Notes: a model not told the origin generated them from the sequence alone. DNA of 64,000 nt from Rhodothermus marinus (GCF_009936275.1 NZ_AP019797.1:2711890-2775889), one strand, 5' to 3'; counted from the first letter of the stretch, positions 44,690 to 54,085 are shown. Program-made: numbers and translations.

Positions 44690-45490
44690 TCAGGAGCCGA
44701 GCGGTTTTAAAAAGACCGGTTCAAATTCACGCAAAGGCATCCCTTCTTCTGGCGGAATGCGGCGCCGGCTGTCGCGCTCCAGCACCAGTTCGTAAATGAT
44801 CCGATCGCTCCGGTAAAAGCGCTGCTGGAAGTACACCACCTTATTGCCGCTGGTGCACGAAGTGCGGTCGATGCGGAGCAGTGCCGTTCCCTCGGGCACC
44901 TGGAGCAGCCGGGCCACGTCGGCCTCGGCGTTGACCGCTGCGATGCGATAGTAGCCGCGCACGATCGGGATGCCCAGCGCTTCCAGAATGCGGTAGATCG
45001 TTTCGTGCTCCAGATCTCTGCCCTCCAGAAACTGCGCGTAGAACGGCGTCAGCCAGGTACGATCGAACGCAAGGGGTTCGTCGTTGCCCAGCCGCAGGCG
45101 GTCCAGCCGCACCACCATGGCCCCTTCGGCCACACCCAGACGGCTGGCCACCTCGGCCGAGGCCGGCTCCGGCGCAAAATGCACGACCTGCGAGCGGGCC
45201 TGGAGCCCGGCCCGGGCCATATCTTCGGCAAAGTCGGTCAAACGTACCAGTCCCTGCTGAATGTGCGAGGGTTGTTTCACAAAAGAGCCGACGCCCTGAC
45301 AGCGATAGATCAGCCCTTCGTGCTCCAGCGTCTGCAGCGCCCGACGCACCGTGATCCGGCTCACGCCGAAACGGCGGCTCAACTCGTGCTCGGACGGCAG
45401 CCGATCCTGGGGCTTGTAAACGCCCTGCTCGATCTGCTCCCGCAGCCAGTCGCTGAGCTGCTGATGACGGGGTTTTCCTGGTTGAAGCAT
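44690..45490 (-). CDS. GntR/HutC-family regulator with UTRA domain
   Basis: A 266-residue regulator. The winged helix-turn-helix (about 10-75) has RLPSEHELSRRFGVSRITVR and RALQTLEHEGLIYRCQGVGS. The UTRA ligand domain (about 90-255) begins LVRLTDFAEDMARAG and includes IYRILEALGIPIVRGYYRIA. Family members sense sugars, histidine-pathway intermediates or fatty acids. I chose the ATG at 45490 (MLQPGKPRHQQL). The target is not evident; its neighbours are moaA and the divergent ndk. Confidence 0.93.
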   Translation of the reverse strand: MLQPGKPRHQQLSDWLREQIEQGVYKPQDRLPSEHELSRRFGVSRITVRRALQTLEHEGLIYRCQGVGSFVKQPSHIQQGLVRLTDFAEDMARAGLQARSQVVHFAPEPASAEVASRLGVAEGAMVVRLDRLRLGNDEPLAFDRTWLTPFYAQFLEGRDLEHETIYRILEALGIPIVRGYYRIAAVNAEADVARLLQVPEGTALLRIDRTSCTSGNKVVYFQQRFYRSDRIIYELVLERDSRRRIPPEEGMPLREFEPVFLKPLGS

Positions 45491-45574
45491 GCGCTTTGCA
45501 GTCTCGTGATCTTTCAAATTAACGACAGAAAACGACGGCGCGGGCTTGAACGCGTTTTTTCACCGGCAATTTCC

Positions 45575-45604
45575 TTTGAAACCATCGCTTTCCCTGTATC
45601 TTTG
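45575..45604 (+). promoter_or_regulatory. Bacteroidota-type promoter for ndk
   Basis: TTTG at 45575-45578, then 18 nt, then a full TAnnTTTG match TATCTTTG at 45597-45604. This is the cleanest copy of the Bacteroidota primary-sigma promoter pattern in the window. Transcription would start near 45611, 35 nt before the ndk ATG. Confidence 0.65.
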
Positions 45605-45645
45605 GGCGCACCTTTTCCTCAAGAACCAGACCTGAATGTCTGACC

Positions 45646-46068
45646 ATGGAACAGACACTGGCGATTCTCAAGCCCGACTGCGTGCGACGGGGCCTCATCG
45701 GTGAGGTGATTCGCCGGATCGAAGCGGCCGGCTTTCGCATTCGTGCCATGAAAATGGTGCACCTGACCAAAAAGGAAGCCGAAGGCTTCTACGCGGTGCA
45801 CCGGGGCCGGCCGTTCTTCGACGAACTGACGACGTTCATGTCGAGCGGTCCCTGCGTGCCGATGGTGCTGGAGAAAGAAAACGCCGTGGCGGACTTCCGG
45901 GCGCTCATCGGCGCGACCGACCCGGCCGAGGCGGCCGAAGGCACCATCCGGCGCGAATTTGCCGAATCCAAAGGCCAGAACATCGTGCACGGCTCCGACT
46001 CGGTCGAAAATGCCCGCATCGAAATCAACTTTTTCTTCCCGTCGATCGAGCTGGTGGATCGCGGCTAA
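45646..46068 (+). CDS. ndk: Nucleoside diphosphate kinase
   Basis: A 140-residue enzyme, normal length. It exchanges the gamma phosphate between nucleoside tri- and diphosphates through a phosphohistidine. Key parts are [20 protein letters not shown], the nucleotide-binding [20 protein letters not shown], and the active-site histidine H115 in [16 protein letters not shown] canonical promoter lies 42-71 nt upstream. The downstream lipoprotein gene appears to start inside its last 59 nt in another frame. Confidence 0.97.
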   Translation: MEQTLAILKPDCVRRGLIGEVIRRIEAAGFRIRAMKMVHLTKKEAEGFYAVHRGRPFFDELTTFMSSGPCVPMVLEKENAVADFRALIGATDPAEAAEGTIRREFAESKGQNIVHGSDSVENARIEINFFFPSIELVDRG

Positions 46069-47302
46069 CGGGCTGCTCCTGAGTCTGCTGGTGCTGGCGG
46101 GCTGCTTCACTTCGGTGCCTTCCGGGCGCGTGCGGACGGGCGCCGATGTGCTGGCGGCCCGCCATTTCGATCTATTGCAGGGCAAGCGCGTCGGGCTGAT
46201 CGTGAACCACACGGCCCGCCTCGACACGATGCACCTGATCGACCGGCTGATGGCCGAGCCCGAGGTGCACCTGGTGGCGCTGTTTGCCCCGGAGCATGGC
46301 CTGCGGGGCACGGCCGCCGCGGGCGAGGAGATTCGGGACGGCCGCGACGTGCGCACGGGGCTTCCGGTCTACAGCCTCTACGGCGCCACGCGCAAACCGA
46401 CCCCGGAGATGCTGGCCGGGCTTGATGTGCTCGTGTTCGACCTGCAGGACGTGGGCGCCCGCTGCTACACGTACATCTCGACGCTGGGGCTGGCCATGCA
46501 GGCCGCCGCCGAAGCCGGTATCCCCTTCATCGTGCTGGACCGCCCCAACCCGCTCGGAGGCGAGCTGCTCTCCGGCTTCGTGCTGGAGCCGGAACAGGCG
46601 TCGTTCGTGGGACTCTACCCGATTCCGCTGGTTTACGGGATGACGATCGGCGAACTGGCCCGCATGATCCAGGGTGAGCGCCTGCTACCGGGCCTGGAGC
46701 ACCTGGAGCTGATCGTCGTGCCGCTGGAAGGATGGCGCCGCTCCATGCAGTGGCCCGATACCGGTCTGCCCTGGCGGCCGCCCAGCCCCAACCTGCCCAC
46801 GTTCGAAGCAGCGCTGGCCTATCCGGGTACCGTCTTCTTCGAGGCGGTCGATGGCAGCGAGGGCCGCGGCACCGACGCGCCGTTTCTGCAGGTGGGGACG
46901 CCCTGGGCCAACGCGCAGGCGCTGGCCGACACGCTCAATGCCCGCGGGCTGCCCGGCGTGCACTTCGAGCCCGTCACGTTCACGCCGCAATCACGCCCGG
47001 GCGCCCCGCATCCCCGCTACGAAGGCCGGCCGCTGCACGGCGTGCGCCTGCACATCACCGACCGCCGGACGTTCCGGCCGGTCGTCACCGGGATCCACCT
47101 GCTGCATGCGTTCTATCACCAGGCGCCGCCGGCCTTCCGCGACCCGTTCATTCAACGACCGGACTGGCTGGCCCGACTGGCCGGCACCGATCAGCTTTAT
47201 GAATGGCTCCGAAACGGGGCCGCTCCTGAAGCGATCGTGGCAAGCTGGGAAAAAGAAGTAGAAGCGTTCCGGCAACGACGCCGGCCCTATCTGCTTTACT
47301 GA
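46010..47302 (+). CDS. DUF1343 / NamZ-like lipoprotein (probable exo-N-acetylmuramidase family)
   Basis: A 430-residue protein. Core motifs are [74 protein letters not shown] and [14 protein letters not shown], typical of the DUF1343 family. Members such as NamZ remove terminal N-acetylmuramic acid from peptidoglycan fragments. The N-terminus has a basic stretch, a hydrophobic segment and a lipobox LAGC at C32, so it is a lipoprotein. The only in-frame ATG that includes this signal lies 59 nt inside ndk; the start is therefore uncertain. Confidence 0.85.
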   Translation: MPASKSTFSSRRSSWWIAANGLLLSLLVLAGCFTSVPSGRVRTGADVLAARHFDLLQGKRVGLIVNHTARLDTMHLIDRLMAEPEVHLVALFAPEHGLRGTAAAGEEIRDGRDVRTGLPVYSLYGATRKPTPEMLAGLDVLVFDLQDVGARCYTYISTLGLAMQAAAEAGIPFIVLDRPNPLGGELLSGFVLEPEQASFVGLYPIPLVYGMTIGELARMIQGERLLPGLEHLELIVVPLEGWRRSMQWPDTGLPWRPPSPNLPTFEAALAYPGTVFFEAVDGSEGRGTDAPFLQVGTPWANAQALADTLNARGLPGVHFEPVTFTPQSRPGAPHPRYEGRPLHGVRLHITDRRTFRPVVTGIHLLHAFYHQAPPAFRDPFIQRPDWLARLAGTDQLYEWLRNGAAPEAIVASWEKEVEAFRQRRRPYLLY

Positions 47303-47559
47303 TCGCGCTTCGACGCGCGCGGCCGCCAGAGAATGGCCCAGATCACTTCCAGATAGCCGGCCACGATGATGATCGGCGCGACGTTGCGCGACCAGAAGCC
47401 GTCCAGCTCGTGCTCGATGGCCATGATGGCAAAACCCACCACGACCAGCGCAACGCCGATCAACAGCAGGTGATAGTTCCGGCGCGCGAAAACCATGGGC
47501 CGGCTGCTCGAAGCGGCCGGGCGTGTGCCGGTTCGGGTAGCGGTGCGTGGACGAGCCAT
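47296..47559 (-). CDS. DUF3098 small membrane protein
   Basis: An 87-residue protein with two transmembrane segments (about 28-46 and 58-76). The segment MVFARRNYHLLLIGVALVVV then GFAIMAIEHELDGFWSRNVA, and the end VIWAILWRP, match DUF3098, a small family common in Bacteroidota and of unknown role. The N-terminal about 20 residues are basic and Thr/Arg-rich. Its stop codon overlaps the end of the convergent NamZ-like gene by 7 nt. The ATG at 47559 is chosen over a start 19 codons earlier. Confidence 0.82.
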   Translation of the reverse strand: MARPRTATRTGTRPAASSSRPMVFARRNYHLLLIGVALVVVGFAIMAIEHELDGFWSRNVAPIIIVAGYLEVIWAILWRPRASKRDQ

Positions 47560-47648
47560 CCTGCTTTTTTCCGGTTTGCTGCTCGGCGAACCTGAAGGCG
47601 TCCGTTCAGGTTCCACCCTGCGATGTATTTGTCAACCGTCCGGCGGTC

Positions 47649-49082
47649 ATGCGTTTTGTTCACCTGCTGTACGTCGCCCTGCTGGTGGCCCTGAGCACGA
47701 CCGGCCTGCACGCGCCGGCCTCCCTCGAAGCCCGCCTGGAAGACGTTCGCGCCCACCTGTCCACCGAACAGGCTTTCTGGGGCCTGTACGTCGCCGACGT
47801 GAAAAGCGACCAGGTGCTGGTGGCGCAGAACGCCGAGCAGGGGTTGCTTCCGGCCTCCACGCACAAACTGCTCACCACGGCGGCCGCCCTGGATCTGCTG
47901 GGACCGGACTACCGCTATCAGACCGTCCTGTACTTCGTCGGTCAGGTGGACGGCGCCACGCTGCGCGGCGATCTGATCCTGCGCGGCTCGGGCGATCCCA
48001 CCTTCGGTAGCCCCTCCTGGCCGGGCCCCGACCCGCTCCGAACCTGGGCGCAGGAGCTGGCCCGCATGGGCATTCGCCGCATCGAAGGCCGCCTCATCGG
48101 CGACGACAACCGCTTCGACGACCGCCCCTACGCGGACGGCTGGGACATCGACTACGTGACCACGCAGATCAACCTGGGGCTGGGTTTTGCCGTCGGCGGC
48201 CTGTCGTACCACGACAACATCGTACGGCTGCGCATGCAGGCCACGCGGCCGGGCGCACCGCTGGCGTTCACGCAGGAGCCCTTCGACTATCTGACCATCG
48301 AGAACCGGGCCTATACGGCCGCCCGACGTTACGGCGAGGCCATCCGGATCGAGCGGGCGTTCGCCTCCGAGCAGGTGCGGCTGACCGGTTCGGTCCCGGC
48401 CACGTACCGGGGTACGATCGAACTGCCCGTCGCCAATCCGACCCGCTACGCGCTGGCGGCTTTCCGCCATTACCTGGAGCAGGCGGGTATCACCGTGGCG
48501 GCCGAGTTGTTCGATGTGGACGAACTACCGGCACCGCCCCGCTACGACCGCCGCCAGGCCCTGCTCGTACACTTTTCGCCCCCGCTGGCCGAGATCGTGC
48601 GCGTCATCAACCACCGGAGCCACAATTTCTATGCGGAGCAGGTCTTCCGGACGCTCAGTCCGGACGGCTCGGCCGAAGGAGCCGCCCGACGCATCCGCGC
48701 CTTCCTGCAGCGTCAGGGCATCGATACCCGCGGACTGACCATCCGGGACGGCTCGGGGCTTTCCCGCAAGAACCTGGTCCCGCCGGCCGTGCTGGGCCAG
48801 TTGCTGGTGGCCATGCAGCACCATCCGAGCCGCGACGCCTTCGTGGCCTCGCTTCCGCAGGGCGGCACGCGCAGGTCGACGCTGGAAGACAGGCTGCACG
48901 GCGTTCCGGTCCGGGCCAAAACCGGTTCGCTGCTGCACGTGCGCACGCTGAGCGGGTACCTGACCACCCGCGACGGCCGCACGCTGGCTTTTGCCCTGAT
49001 GGCGAACAACTTCACCACATCGCCTTCCCGGATCGTGCGCACGCTCGACGAAATGGTCCGTACGCTGCACACCGCTCCCTGA
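47649..49082 (+). CDS. dacB: D-alanyl-D-alanine carboxypeptidase/endopeptidase (PBP4, S13 family)
   Basis: A 477-residue penicillin-binding protein with signal peptide MRFVHLLYVALLVALSTTG. The three active-site motifs are present: S70-x-x-K73 in LLPASTHKLLTT, SHN in INHRSHNFYAEQ and KTG in VRAKTGSLLHVRTLSGY. The large insertion between the first two motifs is typical of S13. It trims or cuts peptidoglycan cross-links in the periplasm. mreD follows after 3 nt, and the NamZ-like gene lies upstream, so this region has a cell-wall theme. Confidence 0.94.
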   Translation: MRFVHLLYVALLVALSTTGLHAPASLEARLEDVRAHLSTEQAFWGLYVADVKSDQVLVAQNAEQGLLPASTHKLLTTAAALDLLGPDYRYQTVLYFVGQVDGATLRGDLILRGSGDPTFGSPSWPGPDPLRTWAQELARMGIRRIEGRLIGDDNRFDDRPYADGWDIDYVTTQINLGLGFAVGGLSYHDNIVRLRMQATRPGAPLAFTQEPFDYLTIENRAYTAARRYGEAIRIERAFASEQVRLTGSVPATYRGTIELPVANPTRYALAAFRHYLEQAGITVAAELFDVDELPAPPRYDRRQALLVHFSPPLAEIVRVINHRSHNFYAEQVFRTLSPDGSAEGAARRIRAFLQRQGIDTRGLTIRDGSGLSRKNLVPPAVLGQLLVAMQHHPSRDAFVASLPQGGTRRSTLEDRLHGVPVRAKTGSLLHVRTLSGYLTTRDGRTLAFALMANNFTTSPSRIVRTLDEMVRTLHTAP

Positions 49083-49085
49083 ATC

Positions 49086-49586
49086 ATGCCGACGCTCTTG
49101 CTTTCTTCCACACAACTCGTCCGCATCCTGCGCACGACCCTGCTGGGCGTACTCGTGGTGGTGCTGCAGTGGCTGGTGCTGAACCGGCTGCGCCTCTGGG
49201 GCGCCTACCCGGATGCGGTCCTGCTGTTTGTGGCTTACCTCGGACTGACCTACGGGCGTCGCGCGGGCCTGATCGGAGGCTTTCTCAGCGGCTTTTTGCT
49301 GGACGCACTGCTCGACAGCTGGGGGCTGCACGCCCTGGCCAAAAGCCTGATGGGCTTTCTGATCGGCCTGTTCGCCCTGCAAGAGCCGGAGGCCTTCCGA
49401 CCGACGCTCGGCCAGGCCTTTCTGGGCGGCCTGGTGCTGGCACTGGTGCACAACGGCCTGTTTGTGGCCTTGCTGGCGCTTGCGGCCGGCACCCGCACCG
49501 CCTTCATGCTGGAGGCGCTCTGGCTGGGCGGCGCGCTGTACACGGCCTTCCTGAGCGCACTCGTCGTGCTCGTTCGTACGGATTGA
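49086..49586 (+). CDS. mreD: Rod shape-determining protein MreD
   Basis: A 166-residue polytopic membrane protein with about five hydrophobic segments. LWGAYPDAVLLFVAYLGLTY, GRRAGLIGGFLSGFLLDALL and LHALAKSLMGFLIGLF are the family pattern. MreD works with MreB, MreC, RodA and PBP2 in side-wall synthesis. It is separated from mreBC here and instead follows the dacB-like gene by 3 nt. The start MPTLLLSSTQLVRILRTTL is plausible. Confidence 0.86.
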   Translation: MPTLLLSSTQLVRILRTTLLGVLVVVLQWLVLNRLRLWGAYPDAVLLFVAYLGLTYGRRAGLIGGFLSGFLLDALLDSWGLHALAKSLMGFLIGLFALQEPEAFRPTLGQAFLGGLVLALVHNGLFVALLALAAGTRTAFMLEALWLGGALYTAFLSALVVLVRTD

Positions 49587-49611
49587 ACCGTCAAAAAACA
49601 CCAGGAGCACT

Positions 49612-50505
49612 ATGCCCACCGTCGCTGTGATCGGACTGGGGCGTATGGGACAGCCCATCGCCCGCAATTTGCTGAAAGCCGGCTACGAGGTCGTCGTTTA
49701 CAACCGCACGCCGGAAAAAGCCGAAGCGCTGGTAAGCGAGGGCGCGCGGTCCGTCTCCACACCGGGCGAAGCCGCTCGAACCACCGGTCTGGTGCTGACC
49801 ATGGTGGCCGACGATGCGGCGCTGGAAGCTGTCGTGGAAGGGCCTGACGGCCTGCTGGCGCATCTGCCGGCCGGCGGGATCCATGTAGCCATGAGCACCA
49901 TCAGCCATGAACTTTCAGCGCAGCTGACCCGTCGGCACCAGGAACGCGGCCAGTTTTTTGTCGGTGCGCCCGTCTTCGGACGCCCCGATGCAGCTGCGGC
50001 TGCCCGGCTTCGGATCGTGGCTGCCGGTCCGACCGAAGCAATCGAACGCTGCCGCCCGATCCTCGAGGTGCTGGGGAGTCAGCTATTTGTGGTCGGAACG
50101 GAGCCGGCGCAGGCCCATCTGGTAAAGCTGGCTGGCAATTTTCTGCTGGCTTCTATGCTGGAAGCGCTGGGCGAAGCGTTTGCGCTCACGCGCAAGGCCG
50201 GACTGGCGCCGCAGCAGTTCTTCGAGATCATCGACGCGCTGTTCGGCTCCCCCATCTACCACAACTACGGCCAGCTGATCGCTTCACAGCGCTACACGCC
50301 GCCGGGCTTTGCCCTGCCGCTGGGCCTGAAGGACGTGCGTCTGGCCCGCCAGGCGGCCCATGCGCTGCAGGTTCCTATGCCGCTGGCCTCTCTGGTGGGA
50401 AACCACTTTGTCGAAGCACTCGCCACCGGGCTGCAGGAAGCCGACTGGGCCGCGCTGGCCGAAATTGCCGCCCGCCATGCTGGCCTGCCACCGGCCGGCG
50501 CTTAG
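49612..50505 (+). CDS. NAD(P)-dependent beta-hydroxyacid dehydrogenase (3-hydroxyisobutyrate dehydrogenase-like)
   Basis: A 297-residue oxidoreductase. It has a Rossmann motif VAVIGLGRMGQPIARNLLKA, VVYNRTPEKAEALV, a GIHVAMSTISHELSAQLTRR substrate segment, and the catalytic lysine in HLVKLAGNFLLASM. It belongs with 3-hydroxyisobutyrate, tartronate semialdehyde and glyoxylate reductases; the substrate cannot be chosen from sequence alone. The GLKDVRLARQAAHAL end is common in the GLYR group. An AGGAGC lies before the ATG. Its end overlaps the convergent thrA by 4 nt. Confidence 0.9.
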   Translation: MPTVAVIGLGRMGQPIARNLLKAGYEVVVYNRTPEKAEALVSEGARSVSTPGEAARTTGLVLTMVADDAALEAVVEGPDGLLAHLPAGGIHVAMSTISHELSAQLTRRHQERGQFFVGAPVFGRPDAAAAARLRIVAAGPTEAIERCRPILEVLGSQLFVVGTEPAQAHLVKLAGNFLLASMLEALGEAFALTRKAGLAPQQFFEIIDALFGSPIYHNYGQLIASQRYTPPGFALPLGLKDVRLARQAAHALQVPMPLASLVGNHFVEALATGLQEADWAALAEIAARHAGLPPAGA

Positions 50506-52973
50506 CGCATCTGCTCCAGCGCGCGCCGCAGGTCCGACACGATCCCGGCCGCCGTAACCTCCGGGCCGGCACCCGGCCCACGCACCACCAGTGGCGTGCG
50601 GCAATAGTAGGCCGTCGTGAAGGCGATCAGGTTGTCGGTGCCCTGCAGGTTGTAGAAGGGCGAGTCGGGTCCGACGGCCTGCACGCCGACGGCCAGGCGG
50701 CCGTCTTCGATCCGCCCGATGTAGTGCAGGCGGCGTCCTTCGCGCCGGGCTTCTTCGACGCGCTCGCGCCAGTAGGCATCCTGTTCGCACAGCCGCGCCA
50801 GAAATTCCTCCAGGGGCACCTCGCGCAGCTCGTCCGGCACCAGCGGCTGCACTTCCACGTCGCTGCGCTCGACGGGCAGGCCCGCCTCTCGTGCCAGAAT
50901 GAGCAGCTTGCGTGCCACGTCTTCGCCCGAGAGGTCGTCGCGCGGATCGGGCTCGGTATAACCGGCCGCGCGGGCTGCCCGCACCGCTTCGGAGAAAGGC
51001 ACCCCTTCGGCCATCTGGTTGAACAGATAGGCCAGTGTGCCCGAAAAGACCCCTTCGATCCGTCGCACGCTGTCGCCGGCCAGCAGCAGATCCTGCAGCG
51101 TGGCGATGACCGGAAGTCCGGCCCCGACCGTGGTCTCGTAGCGGTAGGGCACGCGGCGCTCGCGGGCAATCTCACGCAGGCGTCGGTAGAATTCGTACGA
51201 CAGCGTATTGGCCCGTTTGTTTGGCGTGACGACCGCCACACCGGCCGTGAGCAGGTCCGGGTACCGGCGAGCCACCGCTTCGGAAGCTGTTGCATCGACC
51301 ACCACGAGGCGACGCGGCCGCTCGGTGGTCAGGAGTTGCACCAGCCGGTCCAGGTCCATGGGCTCCCCTTCGGCACGCAGCCGCTCGCGCGCTTCGTTCC
51401 AGGGAATGCCGGCCGGCTGCCAGAGCATGCGTTCGGCGGTTGCCAGACCGGCCAGTCGGAGTTCAAGCCCTTCTTCTTCTTTCAATTGTGGAATCTGGCG
51501 GGCCAGCATGTCCAGCAGCGTCCCTCCGATCACGCCGGTCCCGATCAGAAACAGATGGGCGCGCATCGTGCGCAGGATGAACGTCTCGTGCAGGGCCTGC
51601 ACGGCCCGCTGGGCATCCCGCTGGGCGATGACGGCCGAGATGTTCGTCTCGGCGGCCCCCTGCGCGATCGCCAGCACGTTCACGTTGGCCTGCCCGAGCG
51701 CCGAGAACATGCGTCCGGCCAGTCCCGGCTGGTGGCGCATGCGATCGCCCACCACGGAAACCGTCGCGCATTCGGGCACAAGGTAGATGCGCCGGATGCG
51801 ACCGGTCTCCAGTTCGAAGGCGAACGTGCGCCGGAGCACGTCCAGCGCCGTCTCGGCATCGGCGGCCCGCACCCCCAGGCAGAGACTCTGCTCGCTCGAA
51901 GCCTGCGAGACCAGCAATACGTTGATTTTATGCTCGGCCAGCGCCTGGAATGCCCGTCCCGTAAGTCCCGGTGCACCCAGCATACCGGACCCTTCGAGCA
52001 TGAGCACGGCCACGTCCCGAATGGCCGTCACAGCCCGGACGTACCATGGCGGCGGCGGGGCCTCGGCCGTGATCAGCGTGCCAGGGGCCGCCGGATTCAG
52101 CGTGTTGCGAATGCGCAGCGGAATTCCTTTCGCCTGCAGCGGCTCCATGGTGCGCGGGTGCAGCACCTTGGCGCCAAAATAGGCCATCTCGGCCGCTTCC
52201 CGGTAGCTCAGGTGCGGCAGCACAAACGCCTCGGGTACCAGGCGGGGATCGGCCGACATTACGCCATCGACATCGGTCCAGATCACCACCAGTTCGGCGT
52301 CCAGGGCCGCTCCCAGAATGGTGGCCGTGTAGTCGCTGCCCGAACGTCCCAGCGTGGTGGTCACGCCTTCCGGTGTGGACCCGATAAAGCCGGTGACCAC
52401 CACGATCTGATCTTCGGGGATGGCGGCAAACCGCTCGCGGATCAGTCGGTTGGTCGTGACAAAATCGACGTTGGCTTCGCCGAAGGTGTCGTCCGTGCGG
52501 ATCAGCTCGGTAGCTTCGAGCGCGATGGCCTCGCTGCCGGCTGCCCGGAAGGCGGCCGCCACCAGCGGCGCCGAGAGCCGCTCGCCGAAGCTGATGATCG
52601 CGTCCCGCGTTCGGGGCGTACACTCGCGCAGCAGGTACAGGCCGTCGAGCAGTTCGGTCAGCGCCTGCCAGTGCGCGTTGAGCTGGGCTTCGAGCGCCGT
52701 TCGTTCTTCCGGGAGTACGAGCGCTTCCAGCACCTCCTGATGCCGCTGGCGAAGCGCCTCGATCGTCGTGCGGTGGGCGCCGGTGCGGGCCAGTGCCGCG
52801 TCGATGCAGCCCAGCAGCTGGTCGGTCACGCCACCCAGCGCCGAGACCACCACGACGCGCCGAGCCGTTTCCGGCTCGGCCTGCACGAGCTGTACCACGC
52901 GCCGGATGCGGTCGGCCGTGGCTACCGATGTACCCCCGAACTTATGCACCCGAACGGGACGCGCTACCGTCAT
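50502..52973 (-). CDS. thrA: Bifunctional aspartokinase / homoserine dehydrogenase
   Basis: An 823-residue fusion. Residues 1 to about 290 are aspartokinase (VHKFGGTSVATADRIRRVV, FGERLSAPLVAAAFRA, GRSGSDYTATILGAALDAEL, WTDVDGVMSADPRLV). About 310-460 hold two ACT regulatory domains. About 465-823 are homoserine dehydrogenase (HLFLIGTGVIGGTLLDMLAR, VVTPNKRANTLSYEFYRRLR, KLLILAREAG). It catalyses the first and third steps from aspartate to threonine and methionine and is probably threonine-inhibited. Length and order match E. coli ThrA. No thrB or thrC is adjacent. Confidence 0.96.
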   Translation of the reverse strand: MTVARPVRVHKFGGTSVATADRIRRVVQLVQAEPETARRVVVVSALGGVTDQLLGCIDAALARTGAHRTTIEALRQRHQEVLEALVLPEERTALEAQLNAHWQALTELLDGLYLLRECTPRTRDAIISFGERLSAPLVAAAFRAAGSEAIALEATELIRTDDTFGEANVDFVTTNRLIRERFAAIPEDQIVVVTGFIGSTPEGVTTTLGRSGSDYTATILGAALDAELVVIWTDVDGVMSADPRLVPEAFVLPHLSYREAAEMAYFGAKVLHPRTMEPLQAKGIPLRIRNTLNPAAPGTLITAEAPPPPWYVRAVTAIRDVAVLMLEGSGMLGAPGLTGRAFQALAEHKINVLLVSQASSEQSLCLGVRAADAETALDVLRRTFAFELETGRIRRIYLVPECATVSVVGDRMRHQPGLAGRMFSALGQANVNVLAIAQGAAETNISAVIAQRDAQRAVQALHETFILRTMRAHLFLIGTGVIGGTLLDMLARQIPQLKEEEGLELRLAGLATAERMLWQPAGIPWNEARERLRAEGEPMDLDRLVQLLTTERPRRLVVVDATASEAVARRYPDLLTAGVAVVTPNKRANTLSYEFYRRLREIARERRVPYRYETTVGAGLPVIATLQDLLLAGDSVRRIEGVFSGTLAYLFNQMAEGVPFSEAVRAARAAGYTEPDPRDDLSGEDVARKLLILAREAGLPVERSDVEVQPLVPDELREVPLEEFLARLCEQDAYWRERVEEARREGRRLHYIGRIEDGRLAVGVQAVGPDSPFYNLQGTDNLIAFTTAYYCRTPLVVRGPGAGPEVTAAGIVSDLRRALEQMR

Positions 52974-53114
52974 CGTCGTACCGTTAAATTCTGAACAGTT
53001 TAGTCGTGGAATTTACAATGAGCCCCGGCGCTTTCCGTTTTAAAGACGCATTAAATCGCTGAAAGCGCTTTGCATCGGAAGCCGTGAAAAAACGGCGCAG
53101 GAGCGCGACGGACG

Positions 53115-53146
53115 TTGACGCGGCCGGAGCTTTTTTCGTAAGATGG
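53115..53146 (+). promoter_or_regulatory. Candidate promoter for tRNA-Ala
   Basis: TTG (53115-53117), 21 nt, then TAAGATGG (53139-53146). Spacing fits the Bacteroidota pattern but the -7 element is weak. It would start transcription about 15 nt before the tRNA. Confidence 0.35.
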
Positions 53147-53166
53147 CGTTCCAGCGATCGCAACGT

Positions 53167-53242
53167 GGGGCCATAGCTCAGTTGGTAGAGCGCCACAATG
53201 GCATTGTGGAGGTCGCCGGTTCGAATCCGGCTGGCTCCACCA
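53167..53242 (+). tRNA. tRNA-Ala (anticodon GGC)
   Basis: A 76-nt cloverleaf: acceptor GGGGCCA pairs with TGGCTCC with one G-U, the D arm has AGCTCAGTTGGTAGAGC, the anticodon stem is CCACA/TGTGG with loop ATGGCAT, and the T arm is GCCGG-TTCGAAT-CCGGC. The 3' CCA is encoded. The anticodon GGC reads GCC and GCU codons. Confidence 0.97.
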
Positions 53243-53244
53243 GA

Positions 53245-53281
53245 AAGCGGGACGTCGCGCACGGCGTCCCGCTTATTTTTT
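53245..53281 (+). terminator. Terminator after tRNA-Ala
   Basis: A 10-bp stem AAGCGGGACG / CGTCCCGCTT followed by ATTTTTT, starting 3 nt after the tRNA. Its end overlaps the stop codon region of the convergent terC gene. Confidence 0.88.
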
Positions 53282-54052
53282 GCTGTCGCTTTTCTCCAGC
53301 GCTTTTCGCAAACCCGGTTGGTGCAGGCGAACGGGCTGCGCCCGACGTGCTCCGGCCTTGATGTTCAGCAACTCCACGAACAGCGAAAAGGCCATAGCGC
53401 TGTAGATGTACCCGCGCGGGATGTGCTGTCCGAAGCCTTCGGCCACCAGCATCACCCCGATCAGCAGCAGGAAGCTCAGCGCCAGCATCTTGATTGTCGG
53501 ATGCCGCTCGATGAACCGGGCAATCCCTTCGGCCAGCACCATCATGACGAGCACGGCCAGCACGATGGCCACCACCATGACCGGCACGTGCCGGGCCATG
53601 CCCACGGCCGTGATCACCGAATCCAGCGAAAAGACCAGGTCCAGCAGCAGAATCTGCGTGATGACGCCCGCGAAAGACGCCGTTCCGGCCGCCCGATCGA
53701 CTGCTTCCTCGTCAACCCCTTCCAGTCGGTGATGGATTTCGTGCGTGCTTTTACCGATCAGAAACAGCCCACCCGCCAGCAGGATCAGATCGCGCCCGGA
53801 AAACGTCCGCCCCAGCAGCGCAAACAGCGGCGCAGTCAGTCGCATGATCCAGGCGATGCTGAGCAGCAATGCAATACGCCCGGCCATGGCCAGCCCGAGT
53901 CCGAGCAGCCGGGCCTTGCGCTGCTGATGCCGAGGAAGACGGCCGGACAGGATCGAGATGAACACGATGTTGTCGATGCCCAGCACGATCTCCAGCGCGG
54001 TCAGCGTGGCCAGCGCCGCCCAGGCTTCGGGACTGGTCACCCAGTCGAACAT
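53273..54052 (-). CDS. TerC-family integral membrane protein
   Basis: A 259-residue protein with about seven transmembrane segments. The start MFDWVTSPEAWAALATLTAL, then EIVLGIDNIVFISILSGRLP and LLDLVFSLDSVITAVGMARH carry the conserved acidic residues (E, D and N in membrane segments) of TerC. The family is linked to tellurite resistance and to metal (manganese) export. It stands alone between tRNA-Ala and the citrate synthase gene. A good -7 promoter element lies just upstream. Confidence 0.92.
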   Translation of the reverse strand: MFDWVTSPEAWAALATLTALEIVLGIDNIVFISILSGRLPRHQQRKARLLGLGLAMAGRIALLLSIAWIMRLTAPLFALLGRTFSGRDLILLAGGLFLIGKSTHEIHHRLEGVDEEAVDRAAGTASFAGVITQILLLDLVFSLDSVITAVGMARHVPVMVVAIVLAVLVMMVLAEGIARFIERHPTIKMLALSFLLLIGVMLVAEGFGQHIPRGYIYSAMAFSLFVELLNIKAGARRAQPVRLHQPGLRKALEKSDSKK

Positions 54053-54085
54053 GATGCGATATGCCGTTTGACTTCAGCTTTTCTT

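Noticed and set aside
52984-53262. 92-residue reading frame on the minus strand across the tRNA (GGASRIRTGDL and ALYQLSYGP)
   Set aside because: It is antisense to tRNA-Ala. This peptide pattern is a known artefact of translating the complement of a tRNA.
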